Position numbers and translations under genes: made by a program. Shown one piece after another: positions 49,600-60,438 of a DNA stretch of 64,000 nucleotides. How positions within the stretch are numbered: the stretch's first letter is position 1; every line of letters starts with the position of its first letter. The notes below the pieces were generated by a model. It searched no databases. It worked only from the letters and a program-made list of their open reading frames with translations, and was not told the origin of the DNA. The stretch is from Halieaceae bacterium (lineage in GTDB: Bacteria > Pseudomonadota > Gammaproteobacteria > Pseudomonadales > Halieaceae): assembly GCA_902631395.1 (NCBI GenBank), contig CACOYM010000002.1, positions 141,131 to 205,130 on the forward strand. The letters run 5' to 3'.

Positions 49600-51600
49600 T
49601 CAGTCTAAAATGACATCTTCAATAGCAGCCGCCACGTTGTCAGTGGTCAAGCCAAAGTGCTGGAAGAGGGCAGCGGCGGGCGCAGACTCACCGAAGCTAG
49701 TCATGCCAACCACGCGGCCATCAAGGCCGACGTACTTAAACCAGAAGTCTACGTGACCAGCTTCGACCGCCACGCGCGCCAGCACGTCGCTAGGCAACAC
49801 CGTCTCTTTGTAACCGGCTTCCTGAGAATCAAACAGCTCAGCGCAGGGCATCGAGACGACACGAACGCCGCGGCCAGCCGCGCTGAGCCGCTCTGCTGCC
49901 TCTACCGCAAGCGCCACCTCAGAACCCGTCGCAATTACAATCGCGTCTAGATCGCCTTGCTCTTTGACGAGCACGTAGCCGCCCTTGTGCGCCCTTTCGA
50001 CCTGGTCCGCATCGCTGACTTGAGCAGGAAGTGTTTGGCGAGAGAAAATCATCGCCGTTGGACCGTTTTCACGCTTGATGGCGTGCTTCCATGCGATAGC
50101 TGATTCGACGCCATCACACGGTCGCCAGGTATAAAGGTTAGGCGTGGCGCGCAAAGCTGTTAACTGCTCAACAGGCTGATGGGTCGGGCCATCCTCCCCC
50201 AGACCGATCGAATCATGCGTGAAGACGTACAGCACACGCTGCCCCATTAGCGCTGACATGCGGACTGCATTGCGTGCATACTCCATAAAAATCAGAAAGG
50301 TGGCACCGTACGGTATAAACCCACCGTGAAGCGCCATGCCATTCATGATCGCCGCCATAGCGAATTCCCGAACGCCGTAATACACATAGTTCCCCGAGGC
50401 ATCCTCCTTGGAAACGCCGCGGGCGCCGTTCCACAGGGTAAGATTGGAGCCAGCCAGATCCGCGGAACCCCCCATCAGTTCGGGTAAAATCGGGCCCAAT
50501 GCATTCAGTGCCTGTTGCGACGCTTTACGCGACGCGATATCGGCACTGGCTGACACGCACCCGGCAATATACGCGTCGATCTGCTCATCAAATTGAGCCG
50601 GGAGTTCGCCCCTGAGGCGCCTCAGGAATTCATCGGCTAGATCGGGGAAGGCCTCCCGGTAGGCATCAAAACCCGCTTGCCATTTGACCTCATGCTGGGC
50701 GCCCGTGCCGCGCTGATCCCAACTGGCGCGGATATCTTCAGGAATGTCGAACGGTGCATGAGACCAACCGAGCGCCTCGCGGGTCAAGGCAATTTCGTCT
50801 TCACCCAGAGCCGCGCCATGACAACTCTCAGTGCCCTGTTTATTCGGGCTGCCCTTGCCAATCACGGTTTTGCAGCACACCAGCGTGGGTTTGCTGGTCT
50901 CCGCTTTCGCAGCCAGCAGTGCCGCTTCAACGGCGGCGGGATCATGGCCGTCCACGCCAGGAATGACATGCCAACCGTAGGATTCAAAACGCTTTGGCGT
51001 GTCGTCGGTGAACCATCCCTCCACCCCGCCGTCGATGGAAATACCGTTGTCATCGTAGACGGCAATCAGTTTGCCTAGTCCAAGCGTGCCCGCCAGTGAG
51101 CACGCCTCGTGGGAGATGCCCTCCATCAAGCAGCCATCGCCTAGAAACACCCAAGTGTGGTGGTCCACAATAGTGTGTCCGTCACGATTAAATTGTGCGG
51201 CCAGCGCCTTCTCTGAGAGCGCCATGCCGACGGCGTTAGCAACCCCCTGCCCCAAAGGGCCAGTAGTCGTCTCGACCCCGGGGGCATATCCGTACTCCGG
51301 GTGTCCCGGTGTTTTGCTATGAAGTTGCCGGAATTGCTTGAGGTCGTCGAGCGATAAGTCGTAACCCGTCAGAAACAACAGTGCATAAATCAGCATCGAC
51401 CCATGGCCATTTGAAAGCACAAATCGATCACGGTTCGGCCAGTCGGGGTTGGCAGGGTTATGGCGCATTAGGCCATTCCAGAGCACTTCAGCAATATCGG
51501 CCAATCCCATAGGAGCTCCCGGGTGGCCGCTGCTAGCGGCTTGGACAGCGTCCATAGCAAGGGCACGAATGGCATTGGCCAGTTCAGTCTGAGAGGGCAT
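49600..51600 (-). CDS. tkt: Transketolase
   Basis: [62 protein letters not shown]. Confidence 0.98.
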   Translation of the reverse strand: MPSQTELANAIRALAMDAVQAASSGHPGAPMGLADIAEVLWNGLMRHNPANPDWPNRDRFVLSNGHGSMLIYALLFLTGYDLSLDDLKQFRQLHSKTPGHPEYGYAPGVETTTGPLGQGVANAVGMALSEKALAAQFNRDGHTIVDHHTWVFLGDGCLMEGISHEACSLAGTLGLGKLIAVYDDNGISIDGGVEGWFTDDTPKRFESYGWHVIPGVDGHDPAAVEAALLAAKAETSKPTLVCCKTVIGKGSPNKQGTESCHGAALGEDEIALTREALGWSHAPFDIPEDIRASWDQRGTGAQHEVKWQAGFDAYREAFPDLADEFLRRLRGELPAQFDEQIDAYIAGCVSASADIASRKASQQALNALGPILPELMGGSADLAGSNLTLWNGARGVSKEDASGNYVYYGVREFAMAAIMNGMALHGGFIPYGATFLIFMEYARNAVRMSALMGQRVLYVFTHDSIGLGEDGPTHQPVEQLTALRATPNLYTWRPCDGVESAIAWKHAIKRENGPTAMIFSRQTLPAQVSDADQVERAHKGGYVLVKEQGDLDAIVIATGSEVALAVEAAERLSAAGRGVRVVSMPCAELFDSQEAGYKETVLPSDVLARVAVEAGHVDFWFKYVGLDGRVVGMTSFGESAPAAALFQHFGLTTDNVAAAIEDVILD

Positions 51601-52068
51601 AAAAGCTCCGGAAGAGTATTGGCAATTGGGCGTCCGCTATTGTCCGCCAAGCAGGGCTGATCAGCAAATTTTGAACGTTTATCAGCGAATCATTTGTATG
51701 AATCTCAGTTGTTCCACTGCTTCGTGGGTCTCTGAGAGGCAGACGCAGGATATACAAGGCTTGAGCACTCGGTTTGCTAGTTACGTATCGAGGGCAAAAC
51801 CAAAGCAATGGTCTGTTGGTAGGCGCCTCAAATCGCGCACAAACACTAAAACGGCAACCTAAAAAATTAACAGATTTCACAACTGCGAAGGTTTTATGAC
51901 GGATATTCTTGGGTTATGCTCTCCGACGTCGTGGCGCCTAATTTCCCGTTTTCTCGGAAGCGTTACGGTCTATACGTATAGAAACGAAGCAGTAACAGAC
52001 GCGGAGTGAGCGCGGGGTTGGTTTGGCCCCCCGTTTTATTGTGTCTGACACACTTGAGGAGAAACTCA

Positions 52069-54708
52069 ATGACTAAGAAAAACGTCATGCACAATGCGGT
52101 TCGTTACGCGCTCTTTGCGTCGACCGGTGCACTGGCCCTCAACATGGGGGTTGTTTCAGCGCAGGAGGACAATGCGGAAGCCGACGTAGAAGAAATTCTG
52201 GTTACCGGCTCGCGCATTTCACGTAATACGCTTAACACGATTTCGCAGGAGACAATTGTTATCTCTGCGGAAGACATGAAAATTCAAGGTGATATTTCAG
52301 TTGCGGATGCTCTGCGAACCTCGAATCTGAACTCGCTAGGCTCGTTCCGTGAGTCATCTGGAAACAGCGCGCAGTCCAACGCAACGATTGACTTGCGTGG
52401 CGTCGGCGCTGGCCGTACGCTGGTCATGATCAACGGCCGCCGTGTTGCGGGCTCGCCTTCATTGGGTGGTGGTGGCACCGTCAACCTGAACATGATTCCT
52501 TTCTCTGCGGTAGACCGTATCGAGATCGTTGCTGACGGTGCTTCAGCGATCTACGGTTCTGACGCGGTTGCGGGCGTTGTGAACATCATCCTGAAGCGCA
52601 ACTACGATGGCTTTAAGGTTTCTGGCCGCTTCGGCGATCGCGATCGTGATGACGGTGAAGAACAGTCCCTATCAATGCTGTTCGGTGCTACGTCTGACAA
52701 GGGTAGCGTCACATTCGGTATCGAATACGACATGCGTGATCCGATTTTCGATGCGGACCGCGAATTCACCAAGGCAAAGTACTCAGACCTTGACGGCGAT
52801 GGTGACATCCTCGGTTACGGGGAAACAGTGGGCGTCTCTTTCTATGGATACACGGTTATCAACCCGCAGTATAATGGGCAACCCTTTAACCGGGATGACC
52901 CTAACACATGGCTGGTCTACCCCGGTGCCAACTGCCAAGACGACCCACAAGGCACTGGCTTCGTAGGTAAGATGCGCTCTGACTTAGTCTTTGGCCCTGA
53001 CACCGGCTACTACTGTGGATACGCGTATGCGCTGGTATCAGCAAACCGAGCGAGCCTCGAGCGCCTGAACACTTGGGTCTCTGCTGAATACGAAATCAAC
53101 GACAGCCTTGAAGTCTATATGGACGCAATCATTTCAGATAATGAGTCTTTCGGTCGTTACGCGCCTCCCGCGGCGCCTGGCCCAACCATCCCAGGCGACC
53201 CCCGAAACGATGTTGGCGCGACTAGCGGTTGGTTCCGATGGGTTGACATCGGTACGCGTGACAACTTCGTCAACGATACCATGGTCGACATCAACACTGG
53301 GCTGAAGTGGGAAGTGACCGACAACATCAAAGTCGACATGAACTACTCGCACTCGGAGTACCGTTCATCATCGGTAGGTATGTACTACTTAAGCTACGGC
53401 GGCCTTGAGTACAACATCGCTTACGGCATTGACGACTTCGACACGTTCGTCTCGAACATTAAGCACACTACGCACAATGACGACCGGCTGACGCTGACGC
53501 GATGGTCCGGTGGTGTGCAGTGGGATATGTTTGACATGGCTGGCGGCACTGCTGCCGTCTATCTGGGCGCTGAGTACTACGAGATCCAGTACTCAGCATT
53601 GGTTGATGCTCAGTCCGAGGCCGGGCTCGTCGGTGGTTCAGCGGGTAACTCAGCTGAAGGCTATCGCGACGTGACAGCTTACATGGCTGAAGCAGTGTTC
53701 CCGGTCTTTGATTGGATGGAAATATCGGCCGCTATTCGCGCGGACGACTATTCGGACTTCGGTAGCGCCAGTTCACCTCGTTTGGGTGTTGCCGTCGCGG
53801 TGCCGGGTTACGAGCAACTTCGCTTCCGTGCTTCTTGGGGCGAAGGCTTCCGCGCCGCGGACCTTTCTGACCTATACGGAGCGACTTCCTTCTCAGCGTC
53901 TGGGGGAACGGATTTCTGGGCCTGTGAGCAAACCGGTCAGGACCCCTGTCCTTCTCGTCAGTTCGATACCTACATCGGATCAAATCCGAACCTCGACGCA
54001 GAAGAGTCTGAGTCGATGTCTTTCGGGGTCGACTGGGACTTCTGGGAGAGTGACATGATGAGCTGGAAAGCCAGCGCAACATGGATTAGCTTGGAGCTCG
54101 ACAACACCATCGACTACGTAAGTGCCCAGGACCTCCTTAACCAAGACTATTCGTCGCGCACCTCCGGTGGACCCGGAAGTCAGTATGTGCAGCGGAGTGC
54201 CACTGGCGCGGTTGTGAGGATCGACGCAGGCTTCGTCAACGGCGCCATCGCGCAGAAGCGTGAAGCGCTCGATCTGGGTCTTGCCGGAACTATCGACACT
54301 GCCTTTGGCGTCTTCAGCCTGCGATACACGGGTACCAAATACCTAAAGTATGAGACTGAAGAGGTTTATGGTAACGGCGTTCTGCTCGACATCGTCGGAA
54401 CTCTTGGTTTCCCTGAGTGGAGATCAAATGTTCAAGCAACCTGGGCTTGGAATAACTTCTTTGCTAATGCGGGTTGGGACTTCATCGGCGAGTCCGAGTC
54501 TCGTGCAGGCGACGAGAAGTACGACTCCTGGGATCAGCTGAACGCTTCCGTCGGCTACAACTTTGGCGAATGGGGCCAGATCACTATCGGTGCCAACAAC
54601 ATCACCGATGAGGACCCGCTGCTCAACGACTTCGGCACGGAAGTTGCGGAGTACCAGTACCCCAAAGTCGGTCGCGTTGTCTACGCGGAGTACACCATCG
54701 AGTTTTGA
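52069..54708 (+). CDS. TonB-dependent outer-membrane receptor
   Basis: Signal peptide; EEILVTGSRIS TonB-box-type N-terminus; plug motif VMINGRRV...VDRIEIVADGASAIYGSDAVAGVVNIILK; C-terminal aromatic strand VVYAEYTIEF; start set at MTKKNVMHNAV after GGAG. Confidence 0.96.
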   Translation: MTKKNVMHNAVRYALFASTGALALNMGVVSAQEDNAEADVEEILVTGSRISRNTLNTISQETIVISAEDMKIQGDISVADALRTSNLNSLGSFRESSGNSAQSNATIDLRGVGAGRTLVMINGRRVAGSPSLGGGGTVNLNMIPFSAVDRIEIVADGASAIYGSDAVAGVVNIILKRNYDGFKVSGRFGDRDRDDGEEQSLSMLFGATSDKGSVTFGIEYDMRDPIFDADREFTKAKYSDLDGDGDILGYGETVGVSFYGYTVINPQYNGQPFNRDDPNTWLVYPGANCQDDPQGTGFVGKMRSDLVFGPDTGYYCGYAYALVSANRASLERLNTWVSAEYEINDSLEVYMDAIISDNESFGRYAPPAAPGPTIPGDPRNDVGATSGWFRWVDIGTRDNFVNDTMVDINTGLKWEVTDNIKVDMNYSHSEYRSSSVGMYYLSYGGLEYNIAYGIDDFDTFVSNIKHTTHNDDRLTLTRWSGGVQWDMFDMAGGTAAVYLGAEYYEIQYSALVDAQSEAGLVGGSAGNSAEGYRDVTAYMAEAVFPVFDWMEISAAIRADDYSDFGSASSPRLGVAVAVPGYEQLRFRASWGEGFRAADLSDLYGATSFSASGGTDFWACEQTGQDPCPSRQFDTYIGSNPNLDAEESESMSFGVDWDFWESDMMSWKASATWISLELDNTIDYVSAQDLLNQDYSSRTSGGPGSQYVQRSATGAVVRIDAGFVNGAIAQKREALDLGLAGTIDTAFGVFSLRYTGTKYLKYETEEVYGNGVLLDIVGTLGFPEWRSNVQATWAWNNFFANAGWDFIGESESRAGDEKYDSWDQLNASVGYNFGEWGQITIGANNITDEDPLLNDFGTEVAEYQYPKVGRVVYAEYTIEF

Positions 54709-54733
54709 TGGTAAATCGGCCAATAGAACGAGA

Positions 54734-54761
54734 AAGGCCCGCTTACGTGGGCCTTTTTTTT
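54734..54761 (+). terminator. Rho-independent terminator of the TonB receptor gene
   Basis: AAGGCCCGC-TTAC-GTGGGCCTT stem followed by a T run. Confidence 0.9.
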
Positions 54762-54829
54762 AGATTACCTGTATCACCAAACAGCGTTATGGCTTAATCG
54801 GCGCGACGTCTGACAAAGCAGAGAACTCA

Positions 54830-55777
54830 ATGGAAGAATGGAGCCGATTTTGGCGCCAAGGACACACCACCACCTTTGGTGATTACTTTAGTAATGGCTA
54901 TGCCGGGCCAGTCAAAGACTGGCTCGATAGCATTTCAGAGCCCATGCTGCACGATCGCGAATCACTGAATGTAGTCGAGCTATGCTGCGGCAATGGTTCG
55001 CTTCTGCCCTTTCTACTGTCACTGGATGTCCCCTTCAAGTACTCGGGCTTTGATGCCGCTGATGTCGAACTGCCCGACATATTGCGGGATCCTGTCAGTC
55101 GCGCGAGAGGCGGTATTGCTCTGGTTGGCAACACTCCCGTAGAAAACCTTCCTGACAACGTCCAAGATATTTCTACGTGCCTCTCCATCTACGGTATGGA
55201 GTACAGCGACTTAAACAGAACCCTCGCGGGCGTGTTACAGCGCATGACCCGAGCAGGTCAGTTATTTGCGTTGCTGCACCATCATGACTCTGTGGTAGCG
55301 CAAATGTCCGCGCGGGCAGTGAGTGAATATGATGAAAAAGATATTGCGGCGATCCGGAATGCACTTACAACCATCAATGACACGTTTTTAAAGCTCAGTG
55401 ATGTTGAAGCACTTAAGTTAGACGCCGATGCTGAGGCGGCGCGCAAGCTGATAAATGGCATGGGTAACAAATATGTCCGAGGCGCAACATTGGAGACCGG
55501 TAACGCTTTCATGGCAGATCACGTTTTGGCCGCTTTGCGATTTTTCAAGTTGCTTGGTCAGACACATGAGATGCGGACGCATTTCATTGCTGAGCTTGAG
55601 AGTGAAGCCAGCGCAGCGAAAATCCGACATCAGCAGATGCTTTCAGTGGCCAGCACGAGCGCCGAGATGGAAGACTTAGTTACCCAAATGCGTAAAATGG
55701 GCTGGCGTGATCTTCAACATACAGAATTGCAGCACAAGGGAGACATTATCGGATGGACACTCACCGCCTCTGCCTAG
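54830..55777 (+). CDS. Class I SAM-dependent methyltransferase-like protein
   Basis: LNVVELCCGNGSLLPFLLSLDVPFKYSGFDAADVEL resembles motif I/II of class I methyltransferases. Confidence 0.75.
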   Translation: MEEWSRFWRQGHTTTFGDYFSNGYAGPVKDWLDSISEPMLHDRESLNVVELCCGNGSLLPFLLSLDVPFKYSGFDAADVELPDILRDPVSRARGGIALVGNTPVENLPDNVQDISTCLSIYGMEYSDLNRTLAGVLQRMTRAGQLFALLHHHDSVVAQMSARAVSEYDEKDIAAIRNALTTINDTFLKLSDVEALKLDADAEAARKLINGMGNKYVRGATLETGNAFMADHVLAALRFFKLLGQTHEMRTHFIAELESEASAAKIRHQQMLSVASTSAEMEDLVTQMRKMGWRDLQHTELQHKGDIIGWTLTASA

Positions 55778-56229
55778 CACTGCTAACTTTTGCTCTGTTG
55801 ACACAAACCGCTCGCGCGCAGTCGTTTATGGAATGCGCCGTTATTGAAGCCGATTCAGATCGGCTCGATTGCTACGACGCAGCGGCGGTAGCTATGCGTA
55901 AGTCTCTGGAAAAACCGCAGATTGGCTCCAGCGAGCAGCGTCAGGAGCAGCGCAATGCGGAGGTGGCCGCAATCGTTTTCGGTGAAGAGGCTGCACCAGA
56001 AATAGTCGAAGAAGTGCCCGAGCAGATCACGTTTGTGATAAGGGATGTGCTGTACACCCAGCGTCGTGAAACCATCTATGTCGCCGAGGATGGACGCTTA
56101 TTTAAAAAGACCTCTGACACTCAGATCAAGATTAGACCGGGCGAACGGGTTGCCATTGAGGATGGATTTTTCGGCTCGATTTTTCTCGTTACCGAGAAAG
56201 GGGTTAGAATCAAGGTAAAGGAGCGATAG
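55753..56229 (+). CDS. Secreted/periplasmic protein of unknown function
   Basis: Signal peptide LALLTFALLTQTARAQS; SFMECAVIEADSDRLDCYDAA; overlaps the methyltransferase 3' end by 25 nt. Confidence 0.7.
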   Translation: MDTHRLCLALLTFALLTQTARAQSFMECAVIEADSDRLDCYDAAAVAMRKSLEKPQIGSSEQRQEQRNAEVAAIVFGEEAAPEIVEEVPEQITFVIRDVLYTQRRETIYVAEDGRLFKKTSDTQIKIRPGERVAIEDGFFGSIFLVTEKGVRIKVKER

Positions 56230-57495
56230 TCATCCTTTACCAAAGAGGCTTACGCTAGCCTCCTTTAGCTTACCTATTTCTCTCAACCAGTCTTTTAAGC
56301 CGCCACCATAAACCAGACCACTACCAATCCCAGAAGCGTTGATGGGTTGCCGCACTTGTGCAGCACTCGGGGTCAACACCGGCCGCTCGTTTTCGTGGGG
56401 GGAAAAACACCTAGAGGAAGGTGCCAGTCCACAAAATTTAAGCAATGACGTGATTTCGCGCTCTGCATTGCCCACCAATGACGCGTAATGCAAATGGTAG
56501 ATTTGGTTTGGGAAGAGCCTTGACCAGTGTCGCATCAACATGAGGTACCCCTGCCAATAGAATACAAGCCCCCCGATTCTGTTGCTGTATTCCCGGGAGT
56601 CAGGGAAAAAGTGCCGGTACTGTGAAACGATATTATCGAGAGGATCGCGAATGACATGCACAAATCGTGCATTCGGCAGCACTTTAAGAATCAGCGCGAT
56701 ATGCAGGAAGTTCTCGGGGGTTTTGTCAAGAAAACAGGCGCCACCTTTATTTCGATAAGGCGCCACAATATCCAAATATTGCTGCTGATAGGTCGCCCAG
56801 CGATCTTCACCCGAGGATTTGAGAGTTGCCGCATAGCCACCCTCACGTTGCAGATCGGCGCCGCGGTGCCCCATAAAGGACAGCTCATCCGTCGCATCGA
56901 CTTCGGGATGGGACGCCAGAATCTGCTCTACCAAAGTCGTGCCTGATCTAGGCTGCCCTATGATGAAAATTGGCTGCAGTGTCTGATCACCCTGCACATC
57001 AGGGGTAAAGAGCTCAATGGTCAGCAACTCGTCGACTAAGGCGCGGAAGGCCTCTCCGTTAAAAGGCTTTGCTTCAGCGATCAGATCATTACCGGCCTTC
57101 AGGTGGTCAAAAGCCATATCGGGTACACCCGCCTGATGCCAGAGTTCGGCGCGCGCCATGTGGAGCAAGCCAAGATACCCGTCCTGCTCGTCACCATTTA
57201 TTAAGCTGTCCAAACGCGCAGCATCCGCCGCGGAAAATTGCGCTGTTTTGAGACCAGCCAGACTCCACCAACCTGTTGCACTGTGACGTCTGTCAGGATT
57301 CTCAGCCAGCGCTCTGTATGCAGCCTCAGCTAATGCATGCTGGCCTAGCGCTTTATATGCGTGGCCTGCCAGCAGACTCGCACGCGGGTTAACATTCAAG
57401 TCGACACTATCCAAGGCCTCAAGCGCAGCTTTAGGCTGGCCAGCTGACAAGGCCCTGAAGCCGTCAGCAACAGCTTGCTCAGCGTCGATCTGCAT
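56230..57495 (-). CDS. TPR-containing sulfotransferase family protein
   Basis: 5'-PSB-type loop IFIIGQPRSGTTLVEQILASHPEV; 3'-PB-like VHVIRDPLDNIVSQYRHFF; TPR-like N-terminus. Confidence 0.92.
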   Translation of the reverse strand: MQIDAEQAVADGFRALSAGQPKAALEALDSVDLNVNPRASLLAGHAYKALGQHALAEAAYRALAENPDRRHSATGWWSLAGLKTAQFSAADAARLDSLINGDEQDGYLGLLHMARAELWHQAGVPDMAFDHLKAGNDLIAEAKPFNGEAFRALVDELLTIELFTPDVQGDQTLQPIFIIGQPRSGTTLVEQILASHPEVDATDELSFMGHRGADLQREGGYAATLKSSGEDRWATYQQQYLDIVAPYRNKGGACFLDKTPENFLHIALILKVLPNARFVHVIRDPLDNIVSQYRHFFPDSREYSNRIGGLVFYWQGYLMLMRHWSRLFPNQIYHLHYASLVGNAEREITSLLKFCGLAPSSRCFSPHENERPVLTPSAAQVRQPINASGIGSGLVYGGGLKDWLREIGKLKEASVSLFGKG

Positions 57496-59537
57496 TATTC
57501 GAGGGGCCAGTCCTCAGCCACGGTCGCACCCAAGTGCTGGGCAAAAAACTGCTCGACGCGCTCGAAAAGCTCAACGGTATTCTCGGGCGTATAGAAACCG
57601 TGCTCCTCACCATCTTTGACCAGCCATTCGTAGGATTTACCGGCCTCATCTAGCGCGTCGCGCATGACCTCGGCGTGCTCGAAAGCGGCCCGAAAATCAT
57701 CTTTTCCGTGCACGATAAATAGCGGCAGGTTCAACTCATCAGCTCTCCTTGCAGGGCTCTGCGCCTCACGCTCCTTGGGGTCGCTGGGCAATGTTGTGTC
57801 CAGATAGGCGTCACCCCAGCGCGTCCTAGTGATGTCACCAGAGTTGTAAAGTAGATCGAGGTCATAGACGCCCACGTAGCCAATGGCCGCGCGGAATAAG
57901 CCGGGCGCCACTAGCGGCGCCTGAAAAGCCGAATAACCACCGAAGCTAGCACCATAGATGCCGATCCTCGCTGGATCCGCAACACCGTCAGCAATCGCCC
58001 AACGCGTGCCATCGACAATATCCTGCTGCGTAACGCGGCCCCATTCCCCATAACCCGCCTCCATGAAGGCATCACCGAAGCCAGTCGAACCGCGAAAGTT
58101 CACCTGCAGCACCGCATAACCGCGGGTAGCAAGGGATTGCACGTAGTAATCATAACCCCAACCATCACGCGCGTGTGGGCCTCCATGGGGCATCACTATT
58201 AATGGAAAAGGTGCCTCACCTAAGGGCGGTGTAGTGATATAGCCATGAATAATTTGTCCGTCACGGGCTGGGAAGCTGATGCCATCGGTTTGGGCGAGCA
58301 GCGTGCCCTCTACCTCGGGATACACATGCATCAGGAAGCGCAACGATCCGGTGCCAACATTAAACAGGTAAAAACTTGGTGGGTCATCAGGAGCCGACAA
58401 GGAAATAACAAACTGTTGGTTGTCGTCGGTCTTTGAGACCAATGACAAATTGTGGCTCGGGAAGTTACTTTGCAACGCCAACTTAATTTTTGTTAGCGGA
58501 TGATCCCTGTTCAGCGGCACAAACTCGCGGTAATGGCGGTTGATTTGCACACCGTAAACTTCCTCTTCATCGTCGGTGTAGGCCCACTCGACGTCCGTAT
58601 CGGGAGCGGCATAGACCTGCTCTACCTTGCCGGAGTTCGGATCAAAGCGGTAAAGACCTTTGATGCGTTTATCTCCCGTATGCGAGCCGATCACACGGAG
58701 GACATCGCTGTCGGGTTCGAATCCCAAGACCTGTGCTCGATCGCCAAAAGGCATCTGTAAATCTTGCCAGTCCCTTGAACCACGGGGACGGTAAGAGAAC
58801 ACCTGCTGGTTATCGTCATCGACACCCTGCACGAAGCGTGCCGCCATGTTTTCGTCGTGAACGAAGGAGGCCCCCCGCAGGCGGGATCTCGCTTCGCGAC
58901 TGATTCGGCCACTGTAAATGTTGATCTTCAGCGCTTCTGGGATACCGTCTTTCACACCATATGGGTAACTCTGAATCAAAATGTGCCGATCATCAATTTT
59001 GCCTAGCACATCGCCATAGGCGATAGCCGGTTCATCAGCGTTGATACCATACAGATACTTGGGCGCACTTCCGTCGGCATTCACGGCATAGATCTCACCG
59101 AATGAGCCGGGCGCCTCGCGACCATAACGCTTTCGAACAATCGTGAGTACCAGGCGATCGCTGTTTATCCAACCAAAACGGCCCACCTCAGCGTCATAAA
59201 AACCCGAAACTTTGATAACTTCGAGGTTCTCTGTTTTAAGTACTGCCAAGGCGCGTCGCCCCTCGTGGACCACATCAACAGCGAGATACGTGCCGTCTGG
59301 AGAAATCTCAGCTTGACGAAATTCCGCCTGAGCGGCCAGCTGCTCGTAGGACGGTATGGCGGGGTTATCCTCTGCCAAGACGGTCGGCGGCAAAAAGGAT
59401 AAACAGAAAACCGAGAAGCTAGCGGCTTTTGAAACCAATGAACGGGCGTTGAGGAAGTCGAACGGCTTAAACACAGGAGTCTCCTTCAGGGCGTGAGACC
59501 CATACCCACACCCAAATGATTCATCAGAATGAACCAT
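57495..59537 (-). CDS. S9 family prolyl oligopeptidase-type peptidase
   Basis: IGIYGASFGGYSAFQAPL (GxSxGG nucleophile), FIVHGKDDFRAAFEHAE, EEHGFY; propeller-like N-terminal region. Confidence 0.95.
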   Translation of the reverse strand: MVHSDESFGCGYGSHALKETPVFKPFDFLNARSLVSKAASFSVFCLSFLPPTVLAEDNPAIPSYEQLAAQAEFRQAEISPDGTYLAVDVVHEGRRALAVLKTENLEVIKVSGFYDAEVGRFGWINSDRLVLTIVRKRYGREAPGSFGEIYAVNADGSAPKYLYGINADEPAIAYGDVLGKIDDRHILIQSYPYGVKDGIPEALKINIYSGRISREARSRLRGASFVHDENMAARFVQGVDDDNQQVFSYRPRGSRDWQDLQMPFGDRAQVLGFEPDSDVLRVIGSHTGDKRIKGLYRFDPNSGKVEQVYAAPDTDVEWAYTDDEEEVYGVQINRHYREFVPLNRDHPLTKIKLALQSNFPSHNLSLVSKTDDNQQFVISLSAPDDPPSFYLFNVGTGSLRFLMHVYPEVEGTLLAQTDGISFPARDGQIIHGYITTPPLGEAPFPLIVMPHGGPHARDGWGYDYYVQSLATRGYAVLQVNFRGSTGFGDAFMEAGYGEWGRVTQQDIVDGTRWAIADGVADPARIGIYGASFGGYSAFQAPLVAPGLFRAAIGYVGVYDLDLLYNSGDITRTRWGDAYLDTTLPSDPKEREAQSPARRADELNLPLFIVHGKDDFRAAFEHAEVMRDALDEAGKSYEWLVKDGEEHGFYTPENTVELFERVEQFFAQHLGATVAEDWPLE

Positions 59538-59557
59538 GCGGAATCTTGTTCACCTTT

Positions 59558-59758
59558 TCAAGGCGTCACCGGCTCTGCGACGGATCCAGAGCGCGTCCCA
59601 CCATAAACCTGATGCACCTTGAGCCACTCGGCAATTGATCTCGCAATAGCGCTGGCATCTCCGTGCTGACCACCGTAATCTCTGTTCAGCTCAATCTCAA
59701 CTAAAGGCAGGCCCCGTGGACCAAGACCGTCTGAAGCAACAAGTGGCGGAAGCCGCAA
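59558..59758 (-). pseudogene. Possible C-terminal gene fragment truncated at the rpiA 5' end
   Basis: [37 protein letters not shown] reads like a real protein C-terminus, perhaps N-formylglutamate amidohydrolase-like; no plausible full-length frame upstream. Confidence 0.3.
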
Positions 59759-60387
59759 TTGAGCGAGTAGCGAGCTGCCTTGACGAGCAACTCGTGCTAG
59801 GCATCGGAACTGGAAGTACCACGGAGTGGTTCATCAAAGGACTGGAGAGTGTCCGTCACCGGATCGATGTTACGGTGTCCAGCTCGGAGCGCTCCGCAAC
59901 TTTACTGCGTGATATGGGTTTCACAGTCAGCGACCTCAACGCTGTGCCGCGCGTCGACCTATACATCGACGGAGCGGATGAGGCGAATGGGCAATTGCAC
60001 TTAATCAAAGGCGGCGGCGGCGCACTGACCCGCGAAAAAATTATCGCGGCCGTTGCCGAGCAATTTATTTGCATCGCGGACGAAAGCAAAAAGGTTGCGG
60101 TCCTCGGCGCGTTCCCGCTCCCCGTAGAGGTCATTCCCATGGCGCGTAGCCACGTTGCACGAGAACTGGCAAAACTAGGTGGTCAACCTGTCTGGCGCGA
60201 AGACGTCATCACAGACAACGGCAACGTAATCCTTGACGTCCACGGCCTGGAAATTCATAACACCCTCGAAACAGAGCGCCAAATCAACGATATGACTGGC
60301 GTAGTCTGCAACGGCCTTTTTGCAATGCGACCTGCGGACCTACTGCTACTAGGCACGCCAAATGGGGTGCTTGACCTAACCGTCTAA
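59716..60387 (+). CDS. rpiA: Ribose-5-phosphate isomerase A
   Basis: [50 protein letters not shown] start. Confidence 0.97.
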   Translation: MDQDRLKQQVAEAAIERVASCLDEQLVLGIGTGSTTEWFIKGLESVRHRIDVTVSSSERSATLLRDMGFTVSDLNAVPRVDLYIDGADEANGQLHLIKGGGGALTREKIIAAVAEQFICIADESKKVAVLGAFPLPVEVIPMARSHVARELAKLGGQPVWREDVITDNGNVILDVHGLEIHNTLETERQINDMTGVVCNGLFAMRPADLLLLGTPNGVLDLTV

Positions 60388-60390
60388 TCC

Positions 60391-60406
60391 ATCGAATTAT
60401 TTTGAT
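60391..60406. promoter_or_regulatory. Imperfect palindrome ATCGAATTATTTTGAT, candidate operator
   Basis: ATC(G)AA/TT(T)GAT arms, downstream of a TTGACC -35-like element (60371-60376) in the leader of the ArsR-methyltransferase gene. Confidence 0.4.
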
Positions 60407-60438
60407 ATAAGCCCTGTGCGCTGGTAGGCTTCGCGCCC

